Source: ZC4RG20 sp963782445
Lineage (GTDB): Bacteria; Pseudomonadota; Gammaproteobacteria; Steroidobacterales; Rariloculaceae
Length of the DNA stretch: 64,000 nucleotides
Direction: 5' to 3'
Assembly: GCA_963782445.1 (NCBI GenBank)
Contig: CAWAJM010000002.1
Coordinates: 1-64,000, forward strand
Position numbers and translations under genes: made by a program. This document shows positions 1-8,014 of the stretch, one piece after another. Numbering within the stretch: the stretch's first letter is position 1; each line of letters opens with the position of its first letter. Under the pieces are notes generated by a model. It was not told the origin of the DNA, made no database searches, and was given only the letters and a program-made list of their open reading frames with translations.

Positions 1-881
1 GCCGAGGCCGCGGCCCACGTCGAGAAGGCGCGCGCGCTCGCGGGCACGGACCTCTCTGCGCCGTTCGATTTCTTCTGTGTTCCCGGCCATGCGCGCCCGA
101 ACAATCCTTCCGCGCCGCCGCTCCAGCCCGCGAAGCTGTTCGACAACCTCTACGTGGCCGGCAACTCCGAGACGGTCGTCTACGCGATCACGACCTCCGC
201 GGGCATCGTCCTCATCGATTCGGGATTCGCGAAAGAGGTCGAGACGGTGCTGATCCCGGGGCTGCGGGCGCTCGGGCTCGATCCGGCCGATGTGCGGCTC
301 ATCCTGCTCGGCCTCGGCCATTCGGATCACTACGGCGGCGCGGCGTATTTCCAGACGAAGTACGGCACGCACGTCGGCACGACGGCCGCAGACTGGGACA
401 CGATCGCGCAGGCCGCCGCCCGGGCGCGTCCCGGGGACCCGGCGCCGCCGTCGCGCGATCGCATCCTTCGCGAGGGCGAGCCGATCGTGCTCGGCGACAC
501 CACGATCACGCCCGTCGAGGTGCCGGGACATACGCCGGGTCGCTGGCCTTCATCTTTCCCGTATTCGAAGGAGGCACGCGCCACGTGGCCGGCCTCTTCG
601 GGGGCACGGTGCTCGCATCGTCGTACACGCCGATGCCCGGGCTGCGCCAGTACGTGAGCTCGATCGCACATTATCTCGACGTGGCCGAACGCATGGGCGT
701 GGACGTCGAGATCCAGAATCACCCGCTTTTCGACGAGACGCCGCAGCGCCTCGCCGCGCTCGCGGCACGCCGCCCCGGCGAGCCCAATCCTTTCGTCATG
801 GGAACGGCAAGATATCAGCGCTTCTGGCGCATCGTTTCCGAATGCATGCAGGCAGACATCCTTCGCAAAAGCTCCAGGTGA
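1..881 (+). pseudogene. Subclass B3-like metallo-beta-lactamase, 5'-partial and frameshifted
   Basis: The frame is open from base 1, so the gene starts before the window. It encodes an MBL-fold hydrolase resembling subclass B3 enzymes. The metal motif reads L-G-H-S-D-H (313-330), so the first zinc histidine of H-x-H-x-D-H is Leu, while the later histidines are present in VPGHTPG (about 520-540) and NHPLFD (about 718-735). At about 537-541 the frame moves from +1 to +3. One missing base there, for example one G of a G run, restores a continuous protein through SLAFIFPVFEGG to the TGA at 879-881. The missing ligand suggests decay or altered activity; the indel could also be a sequencing error. 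The next gene follows after 24 bases. Confidence 0.75.
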
Positions 882-905
882 GCGGCGGCTCGAGGTAGCA
901 CGGTC

Positions 906-1310
906 ATGAACAGAATAAGGATTCTCTGGGTGTGCTTCGCGTCGCTGCTCGGCGCCGTCGCCGCGCCGGCCCCGGCGCATCATTCCTTCGCGGCCGTCTA
1001 CGACCCCGCGAAAACGATCCGGATCGAAGGCGAGGTCGTGCAGTTTCTGTTTCGCAATCCGCACTCGGTGCTCCACGTGCTCGTCAAGGAAAAGTCGGGC
1101 ACGACGACGCGCTGGGCCGTCGAGTGGCAGGGCGCGACGCAGCTCGGCGCCAACGGCGTCTCGGCGGTGACGCTGCACCCCGGCGACCCCGTGATCGTCA
1201 CCGGCAACCCGGGCCGGGTTCCGGCGGAGCATCGCCTGCGCCTCGTGACGATCAAGCGAACGACGGACGGCTTCGGCTGGGGCACGGGCCGCGGCGAGGA
1301 GGCCAAGTGA
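906..1310 (+). CDS. Exported DUF6152-type protein
   Basis: This 134-residue protein has a signal peptide (hydrophobic stretch about residues 4-21, then A-P-A) with a predicted cleavage that leaves His25-His26 at the mature N-terminus (HHSFAAVYD). The body is a small beta-rich domain with the family pattern EGEVVQFLFRNPHSVLHV and a conserved W-x-V-E-W. The family matches DUF6152, whose function is unknown. The stop overlaps the start of the next gene (GTGA), so the two are probably co-translated. Two further members lie at 3957-4511 and 7224-7652. Confidence 0.8.
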   Translation: MNRIRILWVCFASLLGAVAAPAPAHHSFAAVYDPAKTIRIEGEVVQFLFRNPHSVLHVLVKEKSGTTTRWAVEWQGATQLGANGVSAVTLHPGDPVIVTGNPGRVPAEHRLRLVTIKRTTDGFGWGTGRGEEAK

Positions 1311-2184
1311 GAGCGACGGGCCGCGGCATCGGCCCCGGCTCCCGCGCCGCCGCGCCACTTCTCGCCGCGTGCGCCGCCCTGATCCTGACGCTCGCGAGCC
1401 CCGTGGCGTCGGCCCAGCGCGGCGCGGGCGGCCCCGCAGGCGGCTTTCGCGGGCCGCCGCCCTCGGCTCGCGCGTCGGCGCAGGTCGATCTCACGGGCTA
1501 CTGGGTTGCGCTCGTCACGGAAGACTGGCTCTGGCGCATGATCACGGCCCCGCGCGGCGACGCGACGAGCGTGCCGCTCAACGCCGAGGGGCGGCGCGCC
1601 GCGGCCGAGTGGAACCGTGAGAAGGACGAAGCCGACGGCGAAGCCTGCCGCCCGTTCGGCGCGGCCGGCCTCATGCGCATGCCGCTGCGCCTGCACATCA
1701 GCTGGCAGGACGCGAACACGTTGAAGATCGAGACGGACGCGGGCCGGCAGACGCGGCTGCTGCATTTCGGCGGCACGCCGCCCGCGCCCGCGGCGCCGAG
1801 CTGGCAGGGCGTGACGATGGCGCAGTGGACGGGGCCGGCGCCGGGCGCGTTCGACCTGAAGGCGCTCGTGAGCGGGCGGGCGCCCGCTGCGCATACGGGG
1901 CCGCGCATGGGCTCGATCAAGGCCGTGACGACGAATCTTCGTGCCGGCTACCTGCGCAAGAACGGCCTGCCGTACAGCGAGCGCACGCGGCTCACGGAGT
2001 ACTTCTCCGCGTCTCGGCCTTCGGCCGCGACTATTTGACCGTGCTCTCTATCGTTCACGACCCGGCGAATCTCAGCACCGACTTCATCACGTCGTCGCAG
2101 TTCGAGCGCGAGCCCGATGGGGCGCACTGGAATCCCTCGCCCTGCCGGACGGCGCCGCCCCTGGCCGCGGAGAAAAAACCATGA
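1307..2184 (+). CDS. Secreted protein of unnamed W-x-G-D-T/S family, with frameshift
   Basis: The GTG start at 1307 overlaps the stop of the DUF6152 gene. An N-terminal signal-like segment (LLAACAALILTLASPVASA) is followed by VDLTGYWVALVTEDW, the usual opening of this unnamed exported family. The frame runs to EYF at about 2005, then continues in frame +1 as RVSAFGRDYLTVLSIVHDP and ends at 2182-2184, giving about 292 residues if one base (such as a C in TCCGCG) is missing near 2006. Taken literally, translation would stop at 2038. The stop overlaps the next ATG (ATGA). Function is unknown. A sequencing error is at least as likely as gene decay. Confidence 0.65.
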
Positions 2185-3934
2185 AGCGGCTCACTGCGCT
2201 GCTGTGGCTCGCACTACTGCCCGCCTCGGGCGCCTTCGCGCAGGTGGACTTCGCCGGCGAATGGGACCATCCGGGCATCTTCGGGCAGGAAGACTTCAAC
2301 GACCGCGGCACGGGTCCTGAGATCGGCGACTACATGGGCCTGCCGCTCAACGAGGCCGGGATCCGCAAGGCGGAGACGTATTCGGGCTCGTGGCTCAGCG
2401 TGCCGGAGCATCAGTGCACGCCGCATCCGGCCGCCTACCAGACCTGGGGCCCGAACACGCTGACGGTCAACAAGGAGTACGACCGCGTGCGCCGCGTCGT
2501 GAAGGCGATTCGGCTCGACGGCACCTACGGCCTCGACCGCATCATCTGGATGGACGGCCGGCCGCATCCGCCGCCGGAGGCGCTCTATACGTTCACGGGC
2601 TTTTCGACGGGCCATTGGGAAGGCGACTCGCTCGTCGTGGACACCACACACATGAAGCCCGGCTGGCTGCGGCGCAACGGCACGCCGACGAGCGAGCGCG
2701 CGCACATGATCGAGTACTACACGCGCTTCGACGACTACCTGCTCGTGACGACGATCGTAGACGACCCGGTCTATTTCACCGAGCCCTTCGTGCGGACCAC
2801 GGAGTATCTGCCCGTGGTCAGGCCCGCCCGGTCCTCGGCGATCCGTTCACGCGCAACGACGGGCCGATCTTCTATAAATGCTTCCCGGCCGAGGAGACGA
2901 CGGAGCCGCATGGCTACGTGCCGCACTATCTCCCGGGCCAGAACCCGCTGCTCGACGACTTCTCGCGGAAATACGCGCTGCCGCGTTGGGCCATGGCCGT
3001 GGGGGGCGCGACGATGTTTCCGGAATTCGCCGCGCGCCTCGAACCCGGCGGCGACACCCACATTACGGCGGCGCCGGCCGCGATACCGGCGCGCGAGCCG
3101 GGCATCGCCGACGTGCATTCGATGCATGTCAAAGGCAAGATCTGGGCGATCTTCGGCGCGGGCGGCAACATCACCGTACAGATCGGCGACGAGGGCGTGC
3201 TCGTCGTAGACACGGGCACCGCGGCGAACGCGCCCGCCGTTCGCGAGGAGATTCGGCGGCTCGCGGGCGACCGGCCCGTCCGCTACGTCATCGCGACGGA
3301 CTTCCACGACGAGAACACCGGGGGCAACGTGCTGATCTCGGAGGAACCGAAACAGCGCGCGGCGATCATCGCGAACGAGAACGTCGGCCTGCGGCTCGTC
3401 GAGGCGAAATCCCCGGCCGGCAATCTCGTCATGGACACGTTCTACGGCGATTCGAAGGACATTTACTTCAACGGCGAGGCTATCGAGATCATCCACGTGC
3501 CCGCGGCGCACACGGACGGCGATACGATCGTGTTCTTCCGCGGCTCGGACGTGGTCAGCGCCGGCGGCGTGATCTCGACGACGAGCTTCCCGCGCTTCGA
3601 CCCGAAGGAAGGCGGCTCGGTCGACGGCCTCATCGCGGCGCTGAACCGAATCCTCGATATCACGGTCGCCGAAACGCGCGGTCAGGGCGGCACGCTCGTG
3701 ATCCCGGGCCACGGCCGAATCTACGACGAGACGGACATCGCCGAGTATCGCGACATGCTGACAATCATCCGCGACCGCATCAAGAACTCGATCGAGAAGG
3801 GCGCGTCGTTGGCCGAGGTCAAGCGAAGCCGTGCGGCACTCGACTACGCGGGCGTTTTCGGCGCGACGGAGGGCCCTTGGACGACCGATCGGTTCATCGA
3901 GGCCGTCTATCGCAACCTCGGCGGCGGCCGCTGA
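2181..3934 (+). CDS. Secreted W-x-G-D-S domain fused to a metallo-beta-lactamase-like domain, with frameshift
   Basis: The signal peptide (MKRLTALLWLALLPASGAFA) is followed by the unnamed secreted domain (VDFAGEWDHPG; HWEGDSLVVDTT at about 2610-2645). Near 2815-2820 the frame shifts from 0 to +2, consistent with one lost base in GTGGTC-AGG. The protein then continues through YVPHYLPGQNP into an MBL-like domain (about 3110-3934), for about 584 residues in total. That domain has IGDEGVLVVDTG and VIPGHGRIYD, but the metal motif T-H-x-H-x-D-H is replaced by T-D-F-H-D-E-N (3296-3316), so a classical dizinc hydrolase site is unlikely. The gene lies between co-directional secreted-protein genes. Confidence 0.65.
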
Positions 3935-3956
3935 AGCAAGCAAGCAGGTAGAAAGA

Positions 3957-4511
3957 ATGAATCACACTCGAAATACACACCGTGCGAATCGCCTAGCCGG
4001 GACGCTCGGCGCAGGCCTGCTCGGCCTCGGACTGGCTTTCGGGTCGCTCCCGGCGAGCGCCCACCACGGCAGCAGCATCTCCTACGATACGGACAACCTC
4101 TGGACGACCTGGGCGACGGTCCAGCAGTTCAACTACAAGAATCCGCATCCGACGATGGCCTTCGACCGCGTCGTCAAGGGCAACGTCGTCGAGCACTGGG
4201 TCGCGGAGCTGCTGACGAATCCTTCGGTCATGGCGCGCGCCGGCTGGACGCGCCAGCGCACGCTCAATGCGCTGGCCTCGGGCGCGCGCGTCAAGCTCGT
4301 GCTCGCCACGTCGCGGGCCGGCGGGTTCAGCGCCATCGTCGTGAGGATCGAAAACGAGGCTGGCGAGCCGATCGGCGGCCGCGGCCGCCCGGGCGGCGAC
4401 GGCGTCGATCTGGACGGCGTGCCGGGCGGGCGGCAGCCGAGCGGCCACAAGCCTCTGCCCGGCCAGCCACTGACGGACGCCGAGGCTTCGCTCGGCCAGC
4501 AGGGTCACTGA
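3957..4511 (+). CDS. Exported DUF6152-type protein
   Basis: This 184-residue protein starts at the ATG at 3957, preceded by an AGGTAGAAAG purine stretch. A long signal peptide (about residues 12-35) ends L-P-A-S-A, so the predicted mature protein begins His36-His37-Gly. The body has the family-type NYKNPHPTMAFD and W-V-A-E-L. The C-terminal 50 residues are Gly/Pro/Arg-rich and probably disordered. It is more divergent than the other two copies here, so the DUF6152 assignment is less certain. It ends 1 base before the next gene and is probably in one transcript with it. Confidence 0.65.
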   Translation: MNHTRNTHRANRLAGTLGAGLLGLGLAFGSLPASAHHGSSISYDTDNLWTTWATVQQFNYKNPHPTMAFDRVVKGNVVEHWVAELLTNPSVMARAGWTRQRTLNALASGARVKLVLATSRAGGFSAIVVRIENEAGEPIGGRGRPGGDGVDLDGVPGGRQPSGHKPLPGQPLTDAEASLGQQGH

Positions 4512-4512
4512 G

Positions 4513-5544
4513 ATGAGCATGCGCAAAATACTCCTGGCCGCGACCTGCTGCGCCTGCGTCGCCGGCCTGACGATCGGCGCGGACGCGGCGGCGCAAAACG
4601 CCGGCGTGCACGGCGCCGCGACCCAGGGCGCTGCGGCATCGAACACCCGCCCGGCGCCGGGCGGCATCGGCTCCTCCGACACCGACACCCGCAGCTACGA
4701 CAAGCGCGACTTCAACGGCCTGTGGAGCCGCGCGCCCGAGCAGTACGACCTGCCGCGCTGCCCCGAGTGCCGCGACCCCGCGTCCTGGCCCGGCTACGGG
4801 TTCTTCGGCGAGACGCCGCCGATGACGCCCGAGGGTCGGCGCCGCTTCGAAGCCAACCGGCCCTCGCGTGGCCTCGAGCTCGACAGCGCGCAGGCGAAGC
4901 AGCGCACGGACCTGCACATCGGCTACCGGCGCGCGGTGCTGCCCGCCTTCGGCAATGACCCGGAGATGCGTTGCGAGCCGCTCGGCCTGGCCCGGCTCAT
5001 CACGTTCTCGGGGATCGGCGCCGCCATGGAGTTCGTGCAGACGCGTGACCGCCTGCTGCAGCTCTTCGAGTGGACCTGGGACTTCCGCGATATCTGGATG
5101 GACGGCCGCAAAACCCCGAACGTCGAGGATTACCTGCCGCGCTTCAACGGCTATTCGGTCGGCCGCTGGGAAGGCGATACGCTGGTCGTCACGTCCACGG
5201 GCTTCGACGACCGGCAGTGGCTCGATCAGTACGGCTTTCCGATCAGCGAGAAAGCTGTGCTCGAGGAACGTTGGGACCGGCCGAGCCCGAACCGGCTGCG
5301 CGTGCGCCTCACGCTCGACGATCCTGCGACCTACACCGCGCCCTGGCACAGCAGCCCGAAAGTGTGGGCGCTGATCCCGAAGCAGGACATGGCGATCGGC
5401 GGGTGGTCCGGCATTCTCGAGGACCGCTGCGTGCCGAGCGACGAGTCGCTGTTCAACAAGTTCCGCGATCGTGCGGCCGGCGTCGGTGAAGCCGGCGCGA
5501 CGACTCAGCCGGCGACTCAGCCGGCGGGCGCCGCGCGCGAGTAA
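4513..5544 (+). CDS. Secreted protein of unnamed W-x-G-D-T family
   Basis: This intact 343-residue protein has a signal peptide (about residues 4-25, ending in ADAAA). Mature features are DFNGLWSRAPEQYDLP, a Cys pair in RCPEC, GRWEGDTLVV at about residues 217-226 and LTLDDPATYTAPW. It is a full-length paralogue of the genes at 1307, 2181, 5517 and 6353. The function of the family is unknown; export and lack of membrane segments suggest a periplasmic or extracellular soluble protein. The 3' end overlaps the convergent gene on the other strand by 28 bp. Confidence 0.75.
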   Translation: MSMRKILLAATCCACVAGLTIGADAAAQNAGVHGAATQGAAASNTRPAPGGIGSSDTDTRSYDKRDFNGLWSRAPEQYDLPRCPECRDPASWPGYGFFGETPPMTPEGRRRFEANRPSRGLELDSAQAKQRTDLHIGYRRAVLPAFGNDPEMRCEPLGLARLITFSGIGAAMEFVQTRDRLLQLFEWTWDFRDIWMDGRKTPNVEDYLPRFNGYSVGRWEGDTLVVTSTGFDDRQWLDQYGFPISEKAVLEERWDRPSPNRLRVRLTLDDPATYTAPWHSSPKVWALIPKQDMAIGGWSGILEDRCVPSDESLFNKFRDRAAGVGEAGATTQPATQPAGAARE

Positions 5545-6356
5545 TCGTGCTTCAACAGGTTTGCCGGATCGTAGGGCGAAATGTGATAGCGAACGCCGTT
5601 CGCGTCCTCCAGGCACTCGTCCTCGACGATGCGTGCGCCGGGCTGCGTCACTCGATGTAAGACGGTCCGCAGCGTCCACGGCGCCGTGTAGACCTCGGGA
5701 TCTTCGATCCGCGCTTCGTACTCGAGGGTATCGGGCCCGGTCATTCGGTAACGCTCGACGACGTGCACGCTCGTGCTGTGAAAGTTGCCGGCGTGGTCGA
5801 GCCATTCCTGATCGGTGATTGCCGCCACGTCGGCCACGAGCGTGTCGCCCTCCCAGCGGTAGCGTGTATCGCCCAGCCACCAGTCGGTCGCGTCGAAATG
5901 CGGGCGCGTGTCCGGGTGGAAGACGCGAAACGCGTGATTGTCCTGGTAGACGATGGCGAAGTTGCCGGGGCTTTGCAGGATCTGCAGCGGCGCGGGCATA
6001 TACGTCGCGCGCGGCACGCCGGCCTGATAGCACTTCGAAGAAGGATCGGCCGTGGCCCGATTCCGGTAGTTTTCCCCGCGGCGCGCCAACGCCTCGGGCT
6101 TGTAGGGAATCTTCCCGCTCTTTGGATCGACGACGATGCTGGCCGAGGCCGCGAGCCCGTCATCGGCCGGATGCCCTTCGATGTTCAGATACGCGGTGTC
6201 CCGCGTCTGCCAGATACCGCGAAAGTCGGGCGTCTTGCCGTCCCAGAGCCGCATCGGCTTGTAGGCACTCGCATCGTTGGCGCTCTGGGCGAGCGCCGCG
6301 GGCGAAAGGATCGCCATGAGTGCGGCTGCCGCCAGCGCATGGTGAGTCCTGCTCAT
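5517..6356 (-). CDS. Secreted protein of unnamed W-x-G-D-T family
   Basis: This 279-residue protein has a signal peptide (about residues 7-23, ALAQ). The family landmarks are TPDFRGIWQTRDTAY, PLQILQSPGNFAIVYQ, RWEGDTLVAD, WLDHAGNFHS and EDPEVYTAPW. It overlaps the stop of the upstream neighbour on the same strand by 4 bases (5' end 6356 against 6353), so the two are translationally coupled. Function is unknown. With the genes at 6353 and 7224 it forms a minus-strand operon that mirrors the plus-strand set. Confidence 0.75.
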   Translation of the reverse strand: MSRTHHALAAAALMAILSPAALAQSANDASAYKPMRLWDGKTPDFRGIWQTRDTAYLNIEGHPADDGLAASASIVVDPKSGKIPYKPEALARRGENYRNRATADPSSKCYQAGVPRATYMPAPLQILQSPGNFAIVYQDNHAFRVFHPDTRPHFDATDWWLGDTRYRWEGDTLVADVAAITDQEWLDHAGNFHSTSVHVVERYRMTGPDTLEYEARIEDPEVYTAPWTLRTVLHRVTQPGARIVEDECLEDANGVRYHISPYDPANLLKHDYSRAAPAG

Positions 6357-7222
6357 TGCACCCTCCGCTTCTTCCCGCCGTCCTCCTGCGTGTAGTGCTG
6401 CAGGCTACGCTCGCCTTCTAGGCAACTGTATTCCAGGATCTGCTGGTCCGCGGGCAGGCGCTTCAGCGTGAAGCGAAACTCGACCGGCTTCACGAACACC
6501 GTCGGGTCCGTGACCGTGGCCTCGTAGAGAATGGTGTCGCGATCCATGAGCGTGAAGCGCTCGAGGACATGCTCGTTCTCGTCCACGAAGTTGCCCGCCA
6601 TGTCGAGCCAGGTGCGGCCGTTGAAGTCGGCAACGTCGACGACGAACGTATCACCTTCCCAGCGGCCGCGAGAATCGCCGTCCCAGGCGTAATAGCTCTT
6701 AGGATGCGGGCTGCCGTCCGTCGGAATGATCCGCACGTCGTGCATGGCTTCGTGCAGCAGCGCGACGTAGTGCTCGTCCTGGATGATCTGCACCGGATAC
6801 AGGCCGCCGGGCTGATCGAGGGACCGCGGGACGCCCGGCAAGTGGCAATGCGCTTCCGGGTCCTCGTAGCCGTCGCGCTGACGCCTGAGCTTCTCCGCCG
6901 CAGCCTCGGGCGTGTAGTCGAACTTCGGCCCGGGTGCCGGCCCGACCTCGCGGCGCGCCGTGCCCGCCCTGCCGCCGCCCGCGGCGAAATTCGTTCCATT
7001 GAGCGAGCCGACGTACAAGCCTTGAAATCCGCCGGCGCTCTTGAGCCACAGCCCCTGCAGATCCGGGTGGCCGCCGGGGAGGCGCGGGAGCGAAGCGGGC
7101 GACGGGGGCGACGGGGGCGACTGTGCCGAGACCAGTCCAGGCAATCCCGCGGCGACGAGGGCGGTCAGGCAGCCGCTCGCAAGCGCGGCCGCGCGACGCG
7201 GGAGAGCGAATTTGCTTAGCAC
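6353..7222 (-). CDS. Secreted protein of unnamed W-x-G-D-T family
   Basis: I place the start at the GTG at 7222-7220, 1 base after the stop of the upstream DUF6152 gene and behind CAGGAG, giving 289 residues with a clear signal peptide (LASGCLTALVAAGLPGLVSA). The frame is also open upstream to 7282, but that part overlaps the neighbour. Landmarks are LPGGHPDLQGLW, PVQIIQDEHYVALL, GRWEGDTFVVDV and WLDMAGNFVDENEH. It is the closest paralogue of the downstream gene in this cluster. Function is unknown. Confidence 0.75.
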   Translation of the reverse strand: MLSKFALPRRAAALASGCLTALVAAGLPGLVSAQSPPSPPSPASLPRLPGGHPDLQGLWLKSAGGFQGLYVGSLNGTNFAAGGGRAGTARREVGPAPGPKFDYTPEAAAEKLRRQRDGYEDPEAHCHLPGVPRSLDQPGGLYPVQIIQDEHYVALLHEAMHDVRIIPTDGSPHPKSYYAWDGDSRGRWEGDTFVVDVADFNGRTWLDMAGNFVDENEHVLERFTLMDRDTILYEATVTDPTVFVKPVEFRFTLKRLPADQQILEYSCLEGERSLQHYTQEDGGKKRRVQ

Positions 7223-7223
7223 C

Positions 7224-7652
7224 TCAACGCTCCTGGGACGCGCCGTCGGCCGGTCCCCTCGAACTGCCCGCAGAGCCGGCAAAGACTTTGGTGCCGTTCG
7301 CGAGCGTGATGCGCGCGGCGTTCGCCGTATTCGAGCCGTCCTTCGCCCGAAAGGCGTCCACGGTGATCACGTCCCCGGCTTTCAGCGAGTTCTTGGTCCA
7401 ACCGAGCCGCATGAGCGCATTCGGATTCGACGTCTCGATCATCCACCGCGTCGCCTTGCCGTCGGGCTCGGCAACGTCGAGCGTGATCCAGCCGTGCGGG
7501 TTGATCATCTCCCACTTCACGACGGCGCCCTTGAGCGTAAGGGGCTTGCGCGCGTCGAACTCGGCGGCGAACGAGTGATGGGCGAGTGCAGGCGCGGCGA
7601 CCCAAACGCACGCGAGCATCGCGGCCGGCAATACCTGGTATCGGCGTTTCAC
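7224..7652 (-). CDS. Exported DUF6152-type protein
   Basis: The GTG at 7652 sits behind GAGGT and gives 142 residues. The signal peptide (MLACVWVAAPALA) ends at Ala24 and leaves His25-His26-Ser-Phe at the predicted mature N-terminus. The body has KGAVVKWEMINPHGWITLDV, W-M-I-E-T-S-N and ITVDAFRAKDGS, typical of DUF6152. It is the first gene of a minus-strand set with two W-x-G-D-T proteins. The biochemical role of the family is unknown. The paired N-terminal histidines could bind a metal (inference). Confidence 0.8.
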   Translation of the reverse strand: MKRRYQVLPAAMLACVWVAAPALAHHSFAAEFDARKPLTLKGAVVKWEMINPHGWITLDVAEPDGKATRWMIETSNPNALMRLGWTKNSLKAGDVITVDAFRAKDGSNTANAARITLANGTKVFAGSAGSSRGPADGASQER

Positions 7653-8014
7653 AATGTCTACCTCGCAGTAACGTCTTGTGAGCGAGCTTACCATTGAGCG
7701 TTGCCATGCGCTCAACGTCGCGTTGCCGTTCAGGGGCCGGAGAAGCCCGCACTCATGCCGACGCGCTCGCCGAGCGAGTCGGGCATTTCGCCCAGACGAC
7801 AAAAACTGAGTCAAGGGGGGGGGGTGCCGATGGTATTCAGATGAATCAAGCCCGGTGTCGGGTGCGACCGCTGCCCCCGGCTATCACATCACTACCTACG
7901 ATTTTCCAGGCGCAGTTTCGACACAGGCGAGTGGCGATCAGGGTGAGGCCGTTCTCGCTCTGACAACCTTCGGCGGCGGCTGCTGAATTGCTCCGCCCTA
8001 GCGCCGCCGCCAAA
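7653..8014. other. Intergenic region with G10 tract and possible HAF-repeat remnant
   Basis: This 362-bp gap lies between the TonB receptor stop and the DUF6152 start. It holds a run of ten G at 7815-7824. At about 7873-7985 (+) a short reading frame encodes HITTYDFPGAVSTQASGD and ends in GGGC-stop. That peptide resembles one repeat of exported HAF-type proteins, but it has no start and no further repeats, so it is at most a remnant. I see no terminator or promoter I would defend. Confidence 0.4.

Noticed and set aside
7653..7814. Extension of the DUF6152 frame upstream to 7814
   Set aside because: The GTG at 7652 has a GAGGT ribosome-binding site and starts the signal peptide. The upstream codons are basic and unrelated to the family.
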